A stretch of DNA of 64,000 nt from Eubacterium saphenum ATCC 49989 (GTDB lineage: Bacteria > Bacillota > Clostridia > Peptostreptococcales > Anaerovoracaceae). Below are positions 56,151 to 64,000 of the stretch, piece after piece; position 1 is the first letter of the stretch, and each line of letters begins with the position of its first letter. The notes beneath the pieces were generated by a model, which was not told the origin of the DNA, did no database searches, and saw only the letters and a list, made by a program, of their open reading frames with translations. The stretch lies in contig GG688422.1 of assembly GCA_000161975.1 (NCBI GenBank), positions 186,001 to 250,000 on the forward strand, written 5' to 3'. The translations under genes and the position numbers were made by a program.

Positions 56151-56741
56151 CTATTGATATCCTGTCAATGCTTTAAAGAATTTTTCGTTCTTATTTAAAT
56201 CATCCACAATCCAACTGTTATTCTTCTTGCTTAAAGTGAATTCTATGGTGAGCTTTTTATTTGGGCGAGCCTCCGATATTTTTTTCTTAATTAGCTTCAT
56301 GCCTTCATCTTCATTCTTTGCCTTGTCGATGTTGGCTGAACCTAAAATTTTATCGAAATTATAAGTTTCCCAGTTTACCTTTACAGTTGCCTTCTTGCCT
56401 TTGATTTTTTCCGATTGAATCTTATATTTAAAATCAAAGAGTTTATGTAATATCAACTTGCTCATAGCGGTTTCAGCGTTATCCTTTTTGTCATCGCTAT
56501 TTTCCATTATGGCTCTTTCTATATCGATGCCTTCTATCTTTCCTGCGTACACCCTCTTCATAGCGTTAGCATTGAAGTTTCCCTGCATGGATTTAAGAAA
56601 ATAATCGGTTACCTCTGTAGGCGTTTTTAATGACTTTGCTTCCTCGCTCTCCTTGAATTCCTGATAGCCTTTGAGTCCCTTACATCCTGTAAGCGTAAAT
56701 ACAACCATAATTGCTAAAAAAATGGACAATATTTTCTTCAT
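56151..56741 (-). CDS. Lipoprotein of unknown function
   Basis: A 196-residue exported lipoprotein. It has a basic start, a hydrophobic core (IFLAIMVVFTL) and lipobox LTGC (Cys20), followed by a soluble domain with mixed helices and strands (TPTEVTDYFLKSMQGNF, AMKRVYAG, KATVKVNWETYNF, KLTIEFTLSKKNNSWIVDD). The overall pattern resembles the DUF5105/DUF4878-type lipoproteins of Bacillota, with a cystatin/NTF2-like fold, but I cannot assign one with confidence. It lies between two tRNA-Leu genes, probably transcribed from the tRNA-Leu(TAG) promoter or its own. Confidence 0.8.
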   Translation of the reverse strand: MKKILSIFLAIMVVFTLTGCKGLKGYQEFKESEEAKSLKTPTEVTDYFLKSMQGNFNANAMKRVYAGKIEGIDIERAIMENSDDKKDNAETAMSKLILHKLFDFKYKIQSEKIKGKKATVKVNWETYNFDKILGSANIDKAKNEDEGMKLIKKKISEARPNKKLTIEFTLSKKNNSWIVDDLNKNEKFFKALTGYQ

Positions 56742-56821
56742 GACGTTCTCCTTATCAATAAATGCCTTATCGGTATACTAACAAAAATAAACCATATTGA
56801 ATAAAATCTTTTTAAAATAAT

Positions 56822-56904
56822 TGGTGCGCGTGGAGGGACTTGAACCCCCACGGTCTCCCACTAGAACCTAAATCTAGCGTGTCTGCCAATTCCACCACAC
56901 GCGC
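56822..56904 (-). tRNA. tRNA-Leu (anticodon TAG)
   Basis: Minus-strand class II tRNA: acceptor GCGCGTG/CACGCGC, anticodon stem CTAGA/TCTAG around TTTAGGT (anticodon TAG, reads CUN), a long variable arm, T-arm with GTTCAAGTC and encoded CCA. Confidence 0.95.
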
Positions 56905-56974
56905 AAATTTAAAAATCATCGTAACTTACAAGCGTTTTCGTTAAAATCGAATCACATCCCTAAGCACAATGCAC

Positions 56975-57003
56975 AGTTTATCAAAAACTCATATTAAAGT
57001 CAA
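56975..57003 (-). promoter_or_regulatory. Promoter of tRNA-Leu(TAG)
   Basis: On the minus strand TTGACT, 17 bases, TAAACT; the tRNA begins about 70 bases downstream. It is one of the strongest promoter matches in the window. Confidence 0.75.
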
Positions 57004-57051
57004 TAGATTAAATGAAGTTTTTTCTGAACTTTCCAAACCGGAAATGATAAT

Positions 57052-58254
57052 CTATTTCTTCATGTATTCTTTAAGCGTATCTAAGAGAGATGTGCTTTCA
57101 GGGAAGGTTTTGTGAAGTATCCGCAGAAAATCGTATTTCCTTTGATAATCGTTATAATATTTATAGTAGGCATCAATATATTTGACACCTTCATCCCACC
57201 TCTTTTTCTCATCAGCAGATAATTTAGTCGCTTTGAGTTTATATTTAGCTTTTATATATTTACTTAAAAACGCTGTAAACTTTCGTGCGCCGTTTGCATT
57301 TAAATGTTCTCTATCGACAAAATCGCGTTTAGCCGAAATGCCTATTTCATCCCTGAGGAAGGTAAAATCAGCATAATCACAGCCTGCGGCTTCTACGATT
57401 TTTTTAACCCTCAAATACTTTCGCACCTTGTCTACACCTTTTTTATCCGTAACTTTGTGCGGGAATCTTACGAACAGGATTTTTTTAACACCCATGCGTT
57501 TAGCCAGTTTGATGAATTTCTTTAAATGTCTTATTACCAACGGATCCAATAATCCCGGTTTTGTATTCGGCGGAAGTATTTTTTCTTTATGCTGTTTATG
57601 GGCGCTCACCCTTGAAAAAACGCCTTTGAGTGGAGAATATCCCCTTTTCTCCATATCTGATAAATCACAGCTCATATTGTCGTAGAACTGACCGTGGTAT
57701 TTCAAAAACGGTACATAGCGATCAAGTTTCCTTTTTTTACGAGCAAAGGCTAAATCCCGTAGCATCTGTCTCTTGTTCTCAGAATCCGGCATGCTACTTT
57801 CGAGGATGCTGATTGGAAGCTGGGAATACAATTTATACTTGCCTTTAATGTTATTTTTCACATCGCTTTTCACCTTCGGTTTTCCTGCTTTCGGTATGTT
57901 TCCATAACCAGCACCGTTCGCTTCTATCACGAGAAGCTTTGGCTTTTGATTCTTTAATATCTCCTTAAGTTCGTACTTCCAAAGGGAAACGGGATTGTGC
58001 TCAAACGCAAAAGGATAACTTGTTATCTTTGTGTTTTTATAAGTTTCATTTGCATAATACCCATAGTACACTTCGCTTGAACCCATGACTATTACATCCA
58101 AGGAATTTTTCTTTTCCAAATAAAACCCCTTAATTCTCACTTGGTTGTGGGTTATTCTGTTGGAAAAATATTCTTGAAGCGGGAAGAACGATGCAACCAG
58201 CACTGCCGCCAGTAAGATTATCCCTATTATCCTCTTTATATATTTCTTATTCAT
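57052..58254 (-). CDS. DltD-like SGNH protein, last gene of the Dlt-like operon
   Basis: A roughly 400-residue membrane-anchored extracytoplasmic protein. One N-terminal membrane segment (about 10-28) precedes an SGNH/DltD-like domain: VIVMGSSEVYYGYYANETY holds the GSS nucleophile motif, LLVIEANGAG follows, and DREHLNANGARKF near residue 325 supplies the DxxH pair. In Dlt systems DltD acts outside the membrane in transfer of the aminoacyl group to teichoic acid. Pairing with the MBOAT gene 28 bases upstream supports the same role here. ATG 58254 is chosen (AGGGG 9 bases before); the upstream GTG/TTG region overlaps the MBOAT gene. Confidence 0.82.
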   Translation of the reverse strand: MNKKYIKRIIGIILLAAVLVASFFPLQEYFSNRITHNQVRIKGFYLEKKNSLDVIVMGSSEVYYGYYANETYKNTKITSYPFAFEHNPVSLWKYELKEILKNQKPKLLVIEANGAGYGNIPKAGKPKVKSDVKNNIKGKYKLYSQLPISILESSMPDSENKRQMLRDLAFARKKRKLDRYVPFLKYHGQFYDNMSCDLSDMEKRGYSPLKGVFSRVSAHKQHKEKILPPNTKPGLLDPLVIRHLKKFIKLAKRMGVKKILFVRFPHKVTDKKGVDKVRKYLRVKKIVEAAGCDYADFTFLRDEIGISAKRDFVDREHLNANGARKFTAFLSKYIKAKYKLKATKLSADEKKRWDEGVKYIDAYYKYYNDYQRKYDFLRILHKTFPESTSLLDTLKEYMKK

Positions 58255-58282
58255 TAAGACAACCCCTAAACCTATCACTCTT

Positions 58283-59896
58283 CTAAAATTGCATGTATAC
58301 AAAGTCTGCAGGATCTGCACTCGGACCGTAAATTCCAAATATAGCAACCAACAAAATTCCTACCATGATAACGATCCACTGAAGTACTATGCTATGTGAC
58401 TTCGTCAACTCTCCCGGAGATTCTGCATCTTTTCTCTCCTGCAAAATGCTGCATACTAACAATATTATACACGCACAAAACAGTATCAAATGATCTTGAA
58501 TCTGCGGCAACATCGAAGGGAGCTGCTTCATTGCAAGTGCAAAATTCCATCCTGACACGGACCTTATCATCATATCTATTGCGGAGCTGAAATCCTTTGC
58601 TATATCAAAATAATAACCTATCAGAACAAGTATGAACGTTCGAAGCATTCTAAACAGGTTCCATAAAAAATTATCATTCATATAGAAAAATTTCCCAAGG
58701 CGCAGCAATGCCGGTTTTAAGAGCATGGATAGCATAAGGACCGCCCCGTTCCAAGCACCGAAACCAACATATTTTGAATTGGCTCCATGCCAAAGACCTA
58801 CAAACATAAATACAATAAATATTGCAAGCGCCGAAGGAAGGGTTTTCACAAGGTGAGCCCTTGCAGGAGAAAGCTCATCGCCATCTCTTTTAAGCTTATT
58901 ACTTAATTTTATAAACGCATTGGACATTGCTAAGCTGTAAAATACATACTTTTTCATCCATGCTCCGAGACTTATGTGCCACCTTCTCCAATATTCACCC
59001 AAAGATTTTGAAAAATAAGGTCTTCTGAAATTATCGATCATATCAATGCCCAAAATTTTGGCAATACCTCTTGAAATATCTATTCCTCCTGAAAAATCCG
59101 TATAAAGCTGAACAGCATATATAAGTCCTGCAAACAATACTATAAGTCCGTTATATCGGGTGTAATTTCCCGTGCACTTTTGAATAAAATAGATAGCTCT
59201 GTCGGCTATGATAAGTTTTTTAAAGAGTCCCCAAAGAATGAGTTGGCAACCCATTTTAAATCTCATCCACTCAGGCTTATGTTCTTTTGTAAGCTGAAGA
59301 CCAAGCTGCTCATATTCGCTGATGGGCCCTTGAATAATTTGAGGAAAAAATGAAACAAATAGCGCAAATTTAAAGAAATTTCTTTCCGCCTTTACAAGTC
59401 CCCTATATACATCTATCAAATACCCCGTAGCCTGGAATGTATAAAATGAGATTCCTAAGGGTAAAAAAAGCTTTATAAAAGGGGTTTCGCTCTTTGAAAA
59501 TCCAAATAATTCAAAAAGTCCTCCTACCATAAAATTATAATACTTGAGGAGAAAAAGAATACCGAAGTTTAAAACCAAAACAAGAGCGAGAAGGTGTTTT
59601 TCCTTTTTCTTTCGCTCCTTTTTAAACGACTTTATTTCATCACGTGACAGCTCCACCTTCTTTTGCTTTGCCATCGCCTTCGTATTTTTTGCATAATCTT
59701 CGATATACTTTGCCGCAAAGTATATCGTAATTGCAGTGCAAGCTATGTAAAATACAAACCTGTAGCTGTTATATAAATAAAATGTCAAGCTGGCTACCAA
59801 AAGTACCGCCCACTGATATTTCTTATTAGGCATCAGATAATATACTGCAATTGTTACTAAGGCAAACACCGCAAACATGAATGATGTGTATGTCAT
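58283..59896 (-). CDS. MBOAT-family membrane O-acyltransferase (DltB-like)
   Basis: A polytopic protein of 537 residues with about eleven membrane segments. It has the DltB/AlgI-type pattern: FLLKYYNF, LPLGISFYTFQATGYLIDVYRG (in blocks), FFPQIIQGPI, YTDFSGGIDISRGIAKILG, YWRRWHISLGAWMKKYVF and the catalytic-His segment FVGLWHGAN. A cytoplasmic basic insertion follows the third segment (about 72-100). DltB moves the aminoacyl group from the carrier protein to the outer face; the partner carrier is two genes upstream. The final VYMQF tail resembles the C-terminal FIYFQF of DltB/AlgI proteins. Confidence 0.92.
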   Translation of the reverse strand: MTYTSFMFAVFALVTIAVYYLMPNKKYQWAVLLVASLTFYLYNSYRFVFYIACTAITIYFAAKYIEDYAKNTKAMAKQKKVELSRDEIKSFKKERKKKEKHLLALVLVLNFGILFLLKYYNFMVGGLFELFGFSKSETPFIKLFLPLGISFYTFQATGYLIDVYRGLVKAERNFFKFALFVSFFPQIIQGPISEYEQLGLQLTKEHKPEWMRFKMGCQLILWGLFKKLIIADRAIYFIQKCTGNYTRYNGLIVLFAGLIYAVQLYTDFSGGIDISRGIAKILGIDMIDNFRRPYFSKSLGEYWRRWHISLGAWMKKYVFYSLAMSNAFIKLSNKLKRDGDELSPARAHLVKTLPSALAIFIVFMFVGLWHGANSKYVGFGAWNGAVLMLSMLLKPALLRLGKFFYMNDNFLWNLFRMLRTFILVLIGYYFDIAKDFSSAIDMMIRSVSGWNFALAMKQLPSMLPQIQDHLILFCACIILLVCSILQERKDAESPGELTKSHSIVLQWIVIMVGILLVAIFGIYGPSADPADFVYMQF

Positions 59897-59927
59897 ACTC
59901 TTCTTTCTAACCTATCCTTGCTGTAAC

Positions 59928-61118
59928 TTACATATTATCAGGAACATGATACTTATAGGTATCCACCCTACTTCTAACTTTATTCAGCTGATTTGCTTTG
60001 TCTAAAATATATATGGAAGGCATGTCTCTACTTAAAAGGAGCGAAATCCCTTCATCCATTGAATAAGCACCGGTTCTATGGAAAACCAACAGATCTTTGC
60101 AATTAAGATCAGTAAATTCTACACTCCTTGCGATTACGTCAGCCGTAGTGCAAAGACTGCCGCAGAGTGTCCATTTATTGGTACCGCTTCCCACTTCATC
60201 GCAGCTTTGCGAATTCTTTATATGGGTTATCTCAGGGATCTGCATTCCTTGAGTTTGTCCGTCATATTTTAGTTGATGAATTCCTCCGTCAACTATCGCA
60301 TAATGCACACCGTCATTAACCTTTGTATCCATCACTTCCGTGACATAGTATCCGCATGGCGCTGAAAAAAATCTGCCCATTTCAACAGTGAGATCCGCCT
60401 TCTTTGAAAGTTCTTTTATCTTAGGCGCAATCTCTTTGATTCTTGCCGTCTCTTCATTCAATGCATCTTTGCTGAAATAGTCAACGGCAAGCCCCGTTCC
60501 ATATTCTATTCTTTCTATATTGAAATTCGCATCTGCCTCTACTCTATCTATATATGCCATGAACTTGTCAATTTCCTTCATTATAGCAGACGGTCTTCTC
60601 TTCTGTGTTCCTGTAAAATAATGTAGTCCGGCAATTTTAAAGCCCTTATACTCATCCCTGTTTTTTATGTAACCTAAGAGCTCATCGCCATCTATTCCGA
60701 ACTGGCTTTCATCTGAAAGCCTGAGGAGCAGATCGCATGTTATATTCATATCCGTCGCTACTGAATTTATGTAATCTACGTGTTTTTTGCTCTCTGCGGT
60801 TATATTTCTGACTCCATATTCAAGTGCAACACGTATCTCTTCCTTTGATTTATTGACACCTGAAAAAATAATCATTTCAGGAGGCAACTTAAGTCTCTTG
60901 CATACATCGAGCTCTCCCGGACTGCAAACCTCGACTTTAGAGATTTGATCCGGCATTATTCCAAGTAAAAAAGGGTTTGCCTTGATTGAAAAGCAAAGAT
61001 TCACATCCTCTCCGAAGCTTTCCCTAACTAAGGCCGCCCTCGAAGCAAATTCTTCCTCTGAGAATATGTATGAAGGCGAAATTACCTCATTGCAAATTTT
61101 GTTTATATCTACAGCCAT
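59928..61118 (-). CDS. Fold-type III PLP-dependent decarboxylase in a Dlt-like operon
   Basis: A 396-residue enzyme of the alanine-racemase/DAP-ornithine decarboxylase fold. PLP lysine K46 in CFSIKANP, EVCSPGELDVCKR, a GLHYFTGTQ segment (HxHxG with the second His changed to Phe), GTGLAVDY, VEMGRFFSAPCGYYV, the partner Cys323 in LCGSLCTTADVIA and RTGAYSMDEG near 349. Its closest functional model is BtrK of butirosin synthesis, which decarboxylates a glutamyl group bound to a carrier protein. The carrier gene overlaps its start (TAATG). I infer decarboxylation of a carrier-bound amino acid; a free amino acid or racemisation are alternatives. Confidence 0.85.
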   Translation of the reverse strand: MAVDINKICNEVISPSYIFSEEEFASRAALVRESFGEDVNLCFSIKANPFLLGIMPDQISKVEVCSPGELDVCKRLKLPPEMIIFSGVNKSKEEIRVALEYGVRNITAESKKHVDYINSVATDMNITCDLLLRLSDESQFGIDGDELLGYIKNRDEYKGFKIAGLHYFTGTQKRRPSAIMKEIDKFMAYIDRVEADANFNIERIEYGTGLAVDYFSKDALNEETARIKEIAPKIKELSKKADLTVEMGRFFSAPCGYYVTEVMDTKVNDGVHYAIVDGGIHQLKYDGQTQGMQIPEITHIKNSQSCDEVGSGTNKWTLCGSLCTTADVIARSVEFTDLNCKDLLVFHRTGAYSMDEGISLLLSRDMPSIYILDKANQLNKVRSRVDTYKYHVPDNM

Positions 61119-61348
61119 TAATCCTCCATTAATTTTTCTACAAGCTTTGAAATCGCTTCAGCAGAATTGAAATTCTCAGGTATAAGGTCGGCCGGTTTTA
61201 TGGTAATGTCGAATTCTTCGTCAAGTTCTCTAACTATGGAAATGATATCGATAGAATCTAGAATTCCATCACCCACCAAAGCTTTTTCTTCTTTAAAATT
61301 AACATCCGGACGTAAATCCGATAAAATCTCAAGCACTTCATTGTTCAT
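61118..61348 (-). CDS. Phosphopantetheine carrier protein (DltC-like)
   Basis: A 76-residue acyl/peptidyl carrier protein with the attachment motif GDGILDSIDI; Ser32 is the phosphopantetheine site. Helical pattern and acidic composition match DltC and other carrier proteins. It lies between the adenylating enzyme and the decarboxylase, so it is the likely shuttle for an activated amino acid. AAGGAGATAATT precedes ATG. Confidence 0.92.
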   Translation of the reverse strand: MNNEVLEILSDLRPDVNFKEEKALVGDGILDSIDIISIVRELDEEFDITIKPADLIPENFNSAEAISKLVEKLMED

Positions 61349-61407
61349 AATTATCTCCTTTGCACACCTTGGTTACTTCTTTTGAATTTAACCCTATCTA
61401 TTCTATA

Positions 61408-62913
61408 TTATTTAAAGTAACTTTTCAACTCTTGCATATCTATTTTACTATTCGGAAGTCTCGGCATTTCTTCGAGTTTGATGACTTTTCTAGGCACCAT
61501 AAAAGGTGGCATCTCTTTTCTGAAATGCAAAACCACATCTCTCGGTTCGTTATCTCCAATCACGAACATGTAAATTTGTTTTTTATCAGCATCATATAGA
61601 ACGCAGCACTCTTCTATACCATCAAGCTTTAAGGCTGTGAGTTCAAGCTCTGCAAGCTCTATCCTATGTCCCATGTGCTTTATCTGTCTGTCCTTTCTTC
61701 CAAGGAAGGTCAGGTTGCCGTCTTCTTCTATCCTACCCAAATCTCCCGTTTTATAGATGAGCTCCCTGTAATTTTTATTTAAAGGATTTTGAATAAACGC
61801 CTCGGAAGTTCTCTCAGCATCTCCATAATAGCCTAAAGCAAGACAAGGCCCCGATACACAAATTTCGCCCACTTCACCTTTTGAAACAGCTTTATTATCT
61901 TCACTAAGCAATAATATTTTATAGTGTTTGTATGGCTTTCCTATTGATAGCACTGTTTCTTCAGTAGCTTTTTCATTTACTACGTGATAGGTGCAGGATG
62001 CAGTGGTTTCAGTAGGCCCGTATTGGTTTACAAACATGGCGTTTGGCAAATTATCCTGCCATATTTTAAGATATTTACCAGGTAGCACCGAACCTGAGAA
62101 TACTATCTTGGTTAAATATTCAGGTACCGCCTCATCGAAAGCACCGAGCTTTGCAGGAACCTCCATGCCTGCAGCACTCCAACATATCGTGGTTACCTTG
62201 TATTTATTTAAAACATCAAATAACCTGCCCCCCATTGCAAATTCGTTTTTAGGAACTATTACGGTTTCAGCTCCGCTCATAAGCGGCAGATAAATATCTC
62301 TAACAGCTGCAATATAATCAAGTGGAGACTGGTTTGCCAATATATCTTCATCATTTAGCTCAATCACTTCGTTAAGCGCATCAAGGTAGCACATGAGCGA
62401 ATTATGAGATGTGATTACTCCCTTAGGTATGCCTGACGATCCCGATGTGAATATAACATACAAAGGAGAATATTCCGTTAAGTTCTTCTGTGCGGATTCA
62501 AGCAAGTCTTCATCTATTTGTGTATCCAATATATCTTCTATAACGACTATTTCGCCCTTATATTCCAAAGACTTTGCAAGCTCCAAGTTTTCTTTAGACA
62601 CAAGCATTACCTTAGAATCTACGACACTCAAAATTTGATTTAGCCTTGAAGCAGGCATCGTTAGATCCATAGGAGCATAAAAGCAACCTGCCTGTACTAT
62701 CCCTAAATAACAAACGGGAGTTATGATGTTTCTTCCTGCCAAAACCGATACAGGACTTTCAGGCGGAAGTTTTTTGGCTATCCACGAGCCTACAGCTTGA
62801 GCTTGTTTCTTAAGCTCACCGAATGTAATGTTTTCTTCACCGTCACGATATACTACCTTGCCGGTATATTTTTCACTCGCCCTATCAAGCATTTTTAAAA
62901 TAGATGTATCCAT
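61408..62913 (-). CDS. Amino-acid adenylating enzyme (DltA-like AMP ligase)
   Basis: A 501-residue standalone adenylation protein, DltA-sized, without condensation or carrier domains. Core motifs: A3 FTSGSSGIPKG (155-165), A4 region SPLDYIAAVRDIY (196-208), A5 NQYGPTE (296-302), A7 YKTGDLGRI (388-395), A8 GRKDRQIKHMGHRIEL (405-420) and the A10 lysine in LPNSKID (K490). The A4 region has two extra residues between Asp and DIY compared with D-alanine-specific DltA, so a substrate other than D-alanine is likely. First gene of the operon; AAGAGGAGCTT precedes ATG and a sigma-A promoter lies about 100 bases upstream. Confidence 0.9.
   Translation of the reverse strand: MDTSILKMLDRASEKYTGKVVYRDGEENITFGELKKQAQAVGSWIAKKLPPESPVSVLAGRNIITPVCYLGIVQAGCFYAPMDLTMPASRLNQILSVVDSKVMLVSKENLELAKSLEYKGEIVVIEDILDTQIDEDLLESAQKNLTEYSPLYVIFTSGSSGIPKGVITSHNSLMCYLDALNEVIELNDEDILANQSPLDYIAAVRDIYLPLMSGAETVIVPKNEFAMGGRLFDVLNKYKVTTICWSAAGMEVPAKLGAFDEAVPEYLTKIVFSGSVLPGKYLKIWQDNLPNAMFVNQYGPTETTASCTYHVVNEKATEETVLSIGKPYKHYKILLLSEDNKAVSKGEVGEICVSGPCLALGYYGDAERTSEAFIQNPLNKNYRELIYKTGDLGRIEEDGNLTFLGRKDRQIKHMGHRIELAELELTALKLDGIEECCVLYDADKKQIYMFVIGDNEPRDVVLHFRKEMPPFMVPRKVIKLEEMPRLPNSKIDMQELKSYFK
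62797..62838. repeat. 42-bp direct repeat, coding copy
   Basis: Identical to 62950-62991, offset 153 bases. This copy encodes residues 26-39 of the adenylating enzyme (ENITFGELKKQAQ region). Confidence 0.9.
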
Positions 62914-62949
62914 AAGCTCCTCTTATTAATAACCAAAAATTATAACTGA

Positions 62950-62991
62950 TTGAGCTTGTTTCTTAAGCTCACCGAATGTAATGTTTTCTTC
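62950..62991. repeat. 42-bp direct repeat, upstream non-coding copy
   Basis: Exact copy of 62797-62838, located 37 bases upstream of the adenylating-enzyme start codon, between promoter and gene. Confidence 0.9.
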
Positions 62992-63011
62992 TTTGTAAAA
63001 CTATATTTACT

Positions 63012-63040
63012 AGTTTACCGAATTTTATAATATATCTCAA
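63012..63040 (-). promoter_or_regulatory. Putative promoter of the Dlt-like operon
   Basis: On the minus strand TTGAGA (63040-63035), 17 bases, TAAACT (63017-63012). The transcript would carry the 42-bp repeat copy in its leader. Confidence 0.55.
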
Positions 63041-63125
63041 TACGTTTCCGTAAAAATCATCCTATGGCTTTAAGCAAAAAATGATGTTGCTCTAGTATGC
63101 CACAAATGAAAATAATCCAAATAAA

Positions 63126-63173
63126 AAAAATGAGTACCGTCTTATAAACTTTAAGACCATACCCATTTATTAA
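63126..63173 (-). terminator. Terminator of the second CNA-B adhesin gene
   Basis: On the minus strand AAATG-GTA--GTCTTA pairs with TAAGAC--TAC-CATTT (few mismatches) and runs into eight Ts. Confidence 0.8.
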
Positions 63174-63238
63174 ACCAATCTACTTGAAACATTCTATTAG
63201 TAGGTGGTTCATTAAAATTAAATGCTTCTTAGTCAAAT

Positions 63239-64000
63239 CTATTTAATGTGTCTTTTACGTGCTGCATTTGCCAGTAGTAGCGCCCCTGAAGCAAGTAGCA
63301 TAAATAAATATATAGATAGGTTTCTCTTATCTCCCGTTTGTGGTGTAGTAGATGCAGGTTTATTAGGTGTTTTAGGCGGCGGATTTGGCTTAGGTGGCTT
63401 ATACGGCTTCCTTACATTGGTAATAATAAACCCTACCTCGGCATTTCCATTTATAGATGTAGTATAACCGCTTGCACTCGGACTTTCCTTTACGGTGTAT
63501 TTTATCAGTTTTCCGCTCATAGTATTTTTTTGAAGGTTTGTAAATTTCCCTCTCCAATTATTAGCAGCGGATAAAATCAATGACTTTCCGGTATCTTTGC
63601 CATCTGCAAACAACTTGACCCTAATGCTTATTGGGCGTTTTCCGTCATAGTTGTTTTTATCCTTCCATACCTTTCTAACTTCGATATCGATTCTCTGATA
63701 CTTTTTACCTTGACCTGTTCCGCCGGATTTTGTTTGCACAAAATAATTCGTCACTATTTTAGTTGTTGATTGGCTCGTCAGCTCCGCATTGTTTATTAGT
63801 TTAAGTCCATCTCTATAGGTAGTTCTATAAGTGAGTGCATACGCTTTCCCGTTTACATTCCCCAAGTTATAACTAAAGGATCTCTTGTCAGGCGAAAGAA
63901 CTACCTGATCACTTACATTCCTCGCATTCTTCCTCTGCCAATTCCCGTTTTCCATCACCAGATCATGCAATTCAAAACTGTCAGCTATGTACATGATTCC
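63239..64000 (-). CDS. Second CNA-B adhesin with TPQTG sorting motif, C-terminal part (5' end outside window)
   Basis: The frame is open to the right window edge and yields about 253 residues. It is paralogous to the adhesin at 35974-37476: the end of a collagen-binding-type domain (RSFSYNLGNVNGKAYALTYR), a CNA-B domain (IEVRKVWKDKNNYDGKRPIS...), a proline-rich linker (YKPPKPNPPPKTPNKP) and the sorting signal TPQTGDK followed by a hydrophobic segment and RKRHIK. The identical non-canonical sorting motif in both proteins implies a matching sortase elsewhere in the genome. Confidence 0.88.
   Translation of the reverse strand, partial: GIMYIADSFELHDLVMENGNWQRKNARNVSDQVVLSPDKRSFSYNLGNVNGKAYALTYRTTYRDGLKLINNAELTSQSTTKIVTNYFVQTKSGGTGQGKKYQRIDIEVRKVWKDKNNYDGKRPISIRVKLFADGKDTGKSLILSAANNWRGKFTNLQKNTMSGKLIKYTVKESPSASGYTTSINGNAEVGFIITNVRKPYKPPKPNPPPKTPNKPASTTPQTGDKRNLSIYLFMLLASGALLLANAARKRHIK

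Larger units (their letters stand above)
62914..63238. other. 325-base intergenic region between the Dlt-like operon and the second adhesin
   Basis: Holds no intact gene. It contains the second copy of the 42-bp repeat (62950-62991), a minus-strand promoter (63012-63040) and the adhesin terminator (63126-63173). Confidence 0.7.

Overview
This 64 kb window is a chromosomal segment of a low-GC, Gram-positive anaerobe, most likely class Clostridia (Bacillota). The evidence is strong AGGAGG-type ribosome binding sites with frequent GTG/TTG starts, a split transketolase, RNase J, HslUV, a DnaD-type primosome gene, and signal-peptide and sortase-type surface proteins. An enzyme-like domain resembling 3,5-diaminohexanoate dehydrogenase suggests a lineage related to amino-acid fermenters, but I cannot name a genus from sequence alone.

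Layout. 1-4159 (+): the end of rpmA with its terminator, the two transketolase halves, and an unusual regulator that fuses a degenerate dehydrogenase to an NtrC-like AAA+ module. 4163-4975 (-): a DUF368/PopT lipid-carrier translocase. 5425-13673 (+): two giant secreted paralogues built from InlB-type B-repeats, sharing a lysine-rich C-terminal domain. 14073-32200 (+): housekeeping genes: ftsH, a PucR-type regulator, coaX, dusB, proB-proC-nudix, a XerD-like protein lacking two catalytic residues, an unknown protein, dnaB, a DnaD protein carrying a DnaI/DnaC-type zinc finger, a formyl-THF ligase, ruvAB, queA, tgt and rlmD. 32201-35700 (+): an accessory island with a mobilisation-protein remnant, an Xre regulator, a BRO antirepressor, a truncated type III methyltransferase joined to a serine recombinase scrap, a membrane zinc-ribbon protein and an SRPBCC protein. 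35974-38587 (+): a CNA-B surface adhesin and an HTH-Fic protein with promoter-embedded direct repeats. 38824-56101 (-): ylbF-like, hslV, hslU, rnj, leuS, a yqeK-rsfS fusion, nadD, aspS, hisS, an MBL hydrolase, relA, secDF, yajC and tRNA-Leu(CAA). 56151-56904 (-): a lipoprotein and tRNA-Leu(TAG). 57052-62913 (-): a five-gene Dlt-like operon that contains a PLP decarboxylase. 63239-64000 (-): the end of a second CNA-B adhesin.

The most interesting system is the five-gene cluster at 57052-62913: adenylating enzyme, carrier protein, fold-III PLP decarboxylase, MBOAT acyltransferase and SGNH/DltD-like protein. It has the logic of teichoic-acid D-alanylation plus a decarboxylation step like that of BtrK, which acts on a carrier-bound amino acid. 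I infer an envelope modification in which an amino acid is activated, loaded, decarboxylated and exported onto a surface polymer. Other strong leads are the dehydrogenase/AAA+ regulator that has lost the GAFTGA loop, the XerD homologue with R148Q and H244N, the DnaD/zinc-finger fusion without an AAA+ loader domain, and the YqeK-RsfS fusion.
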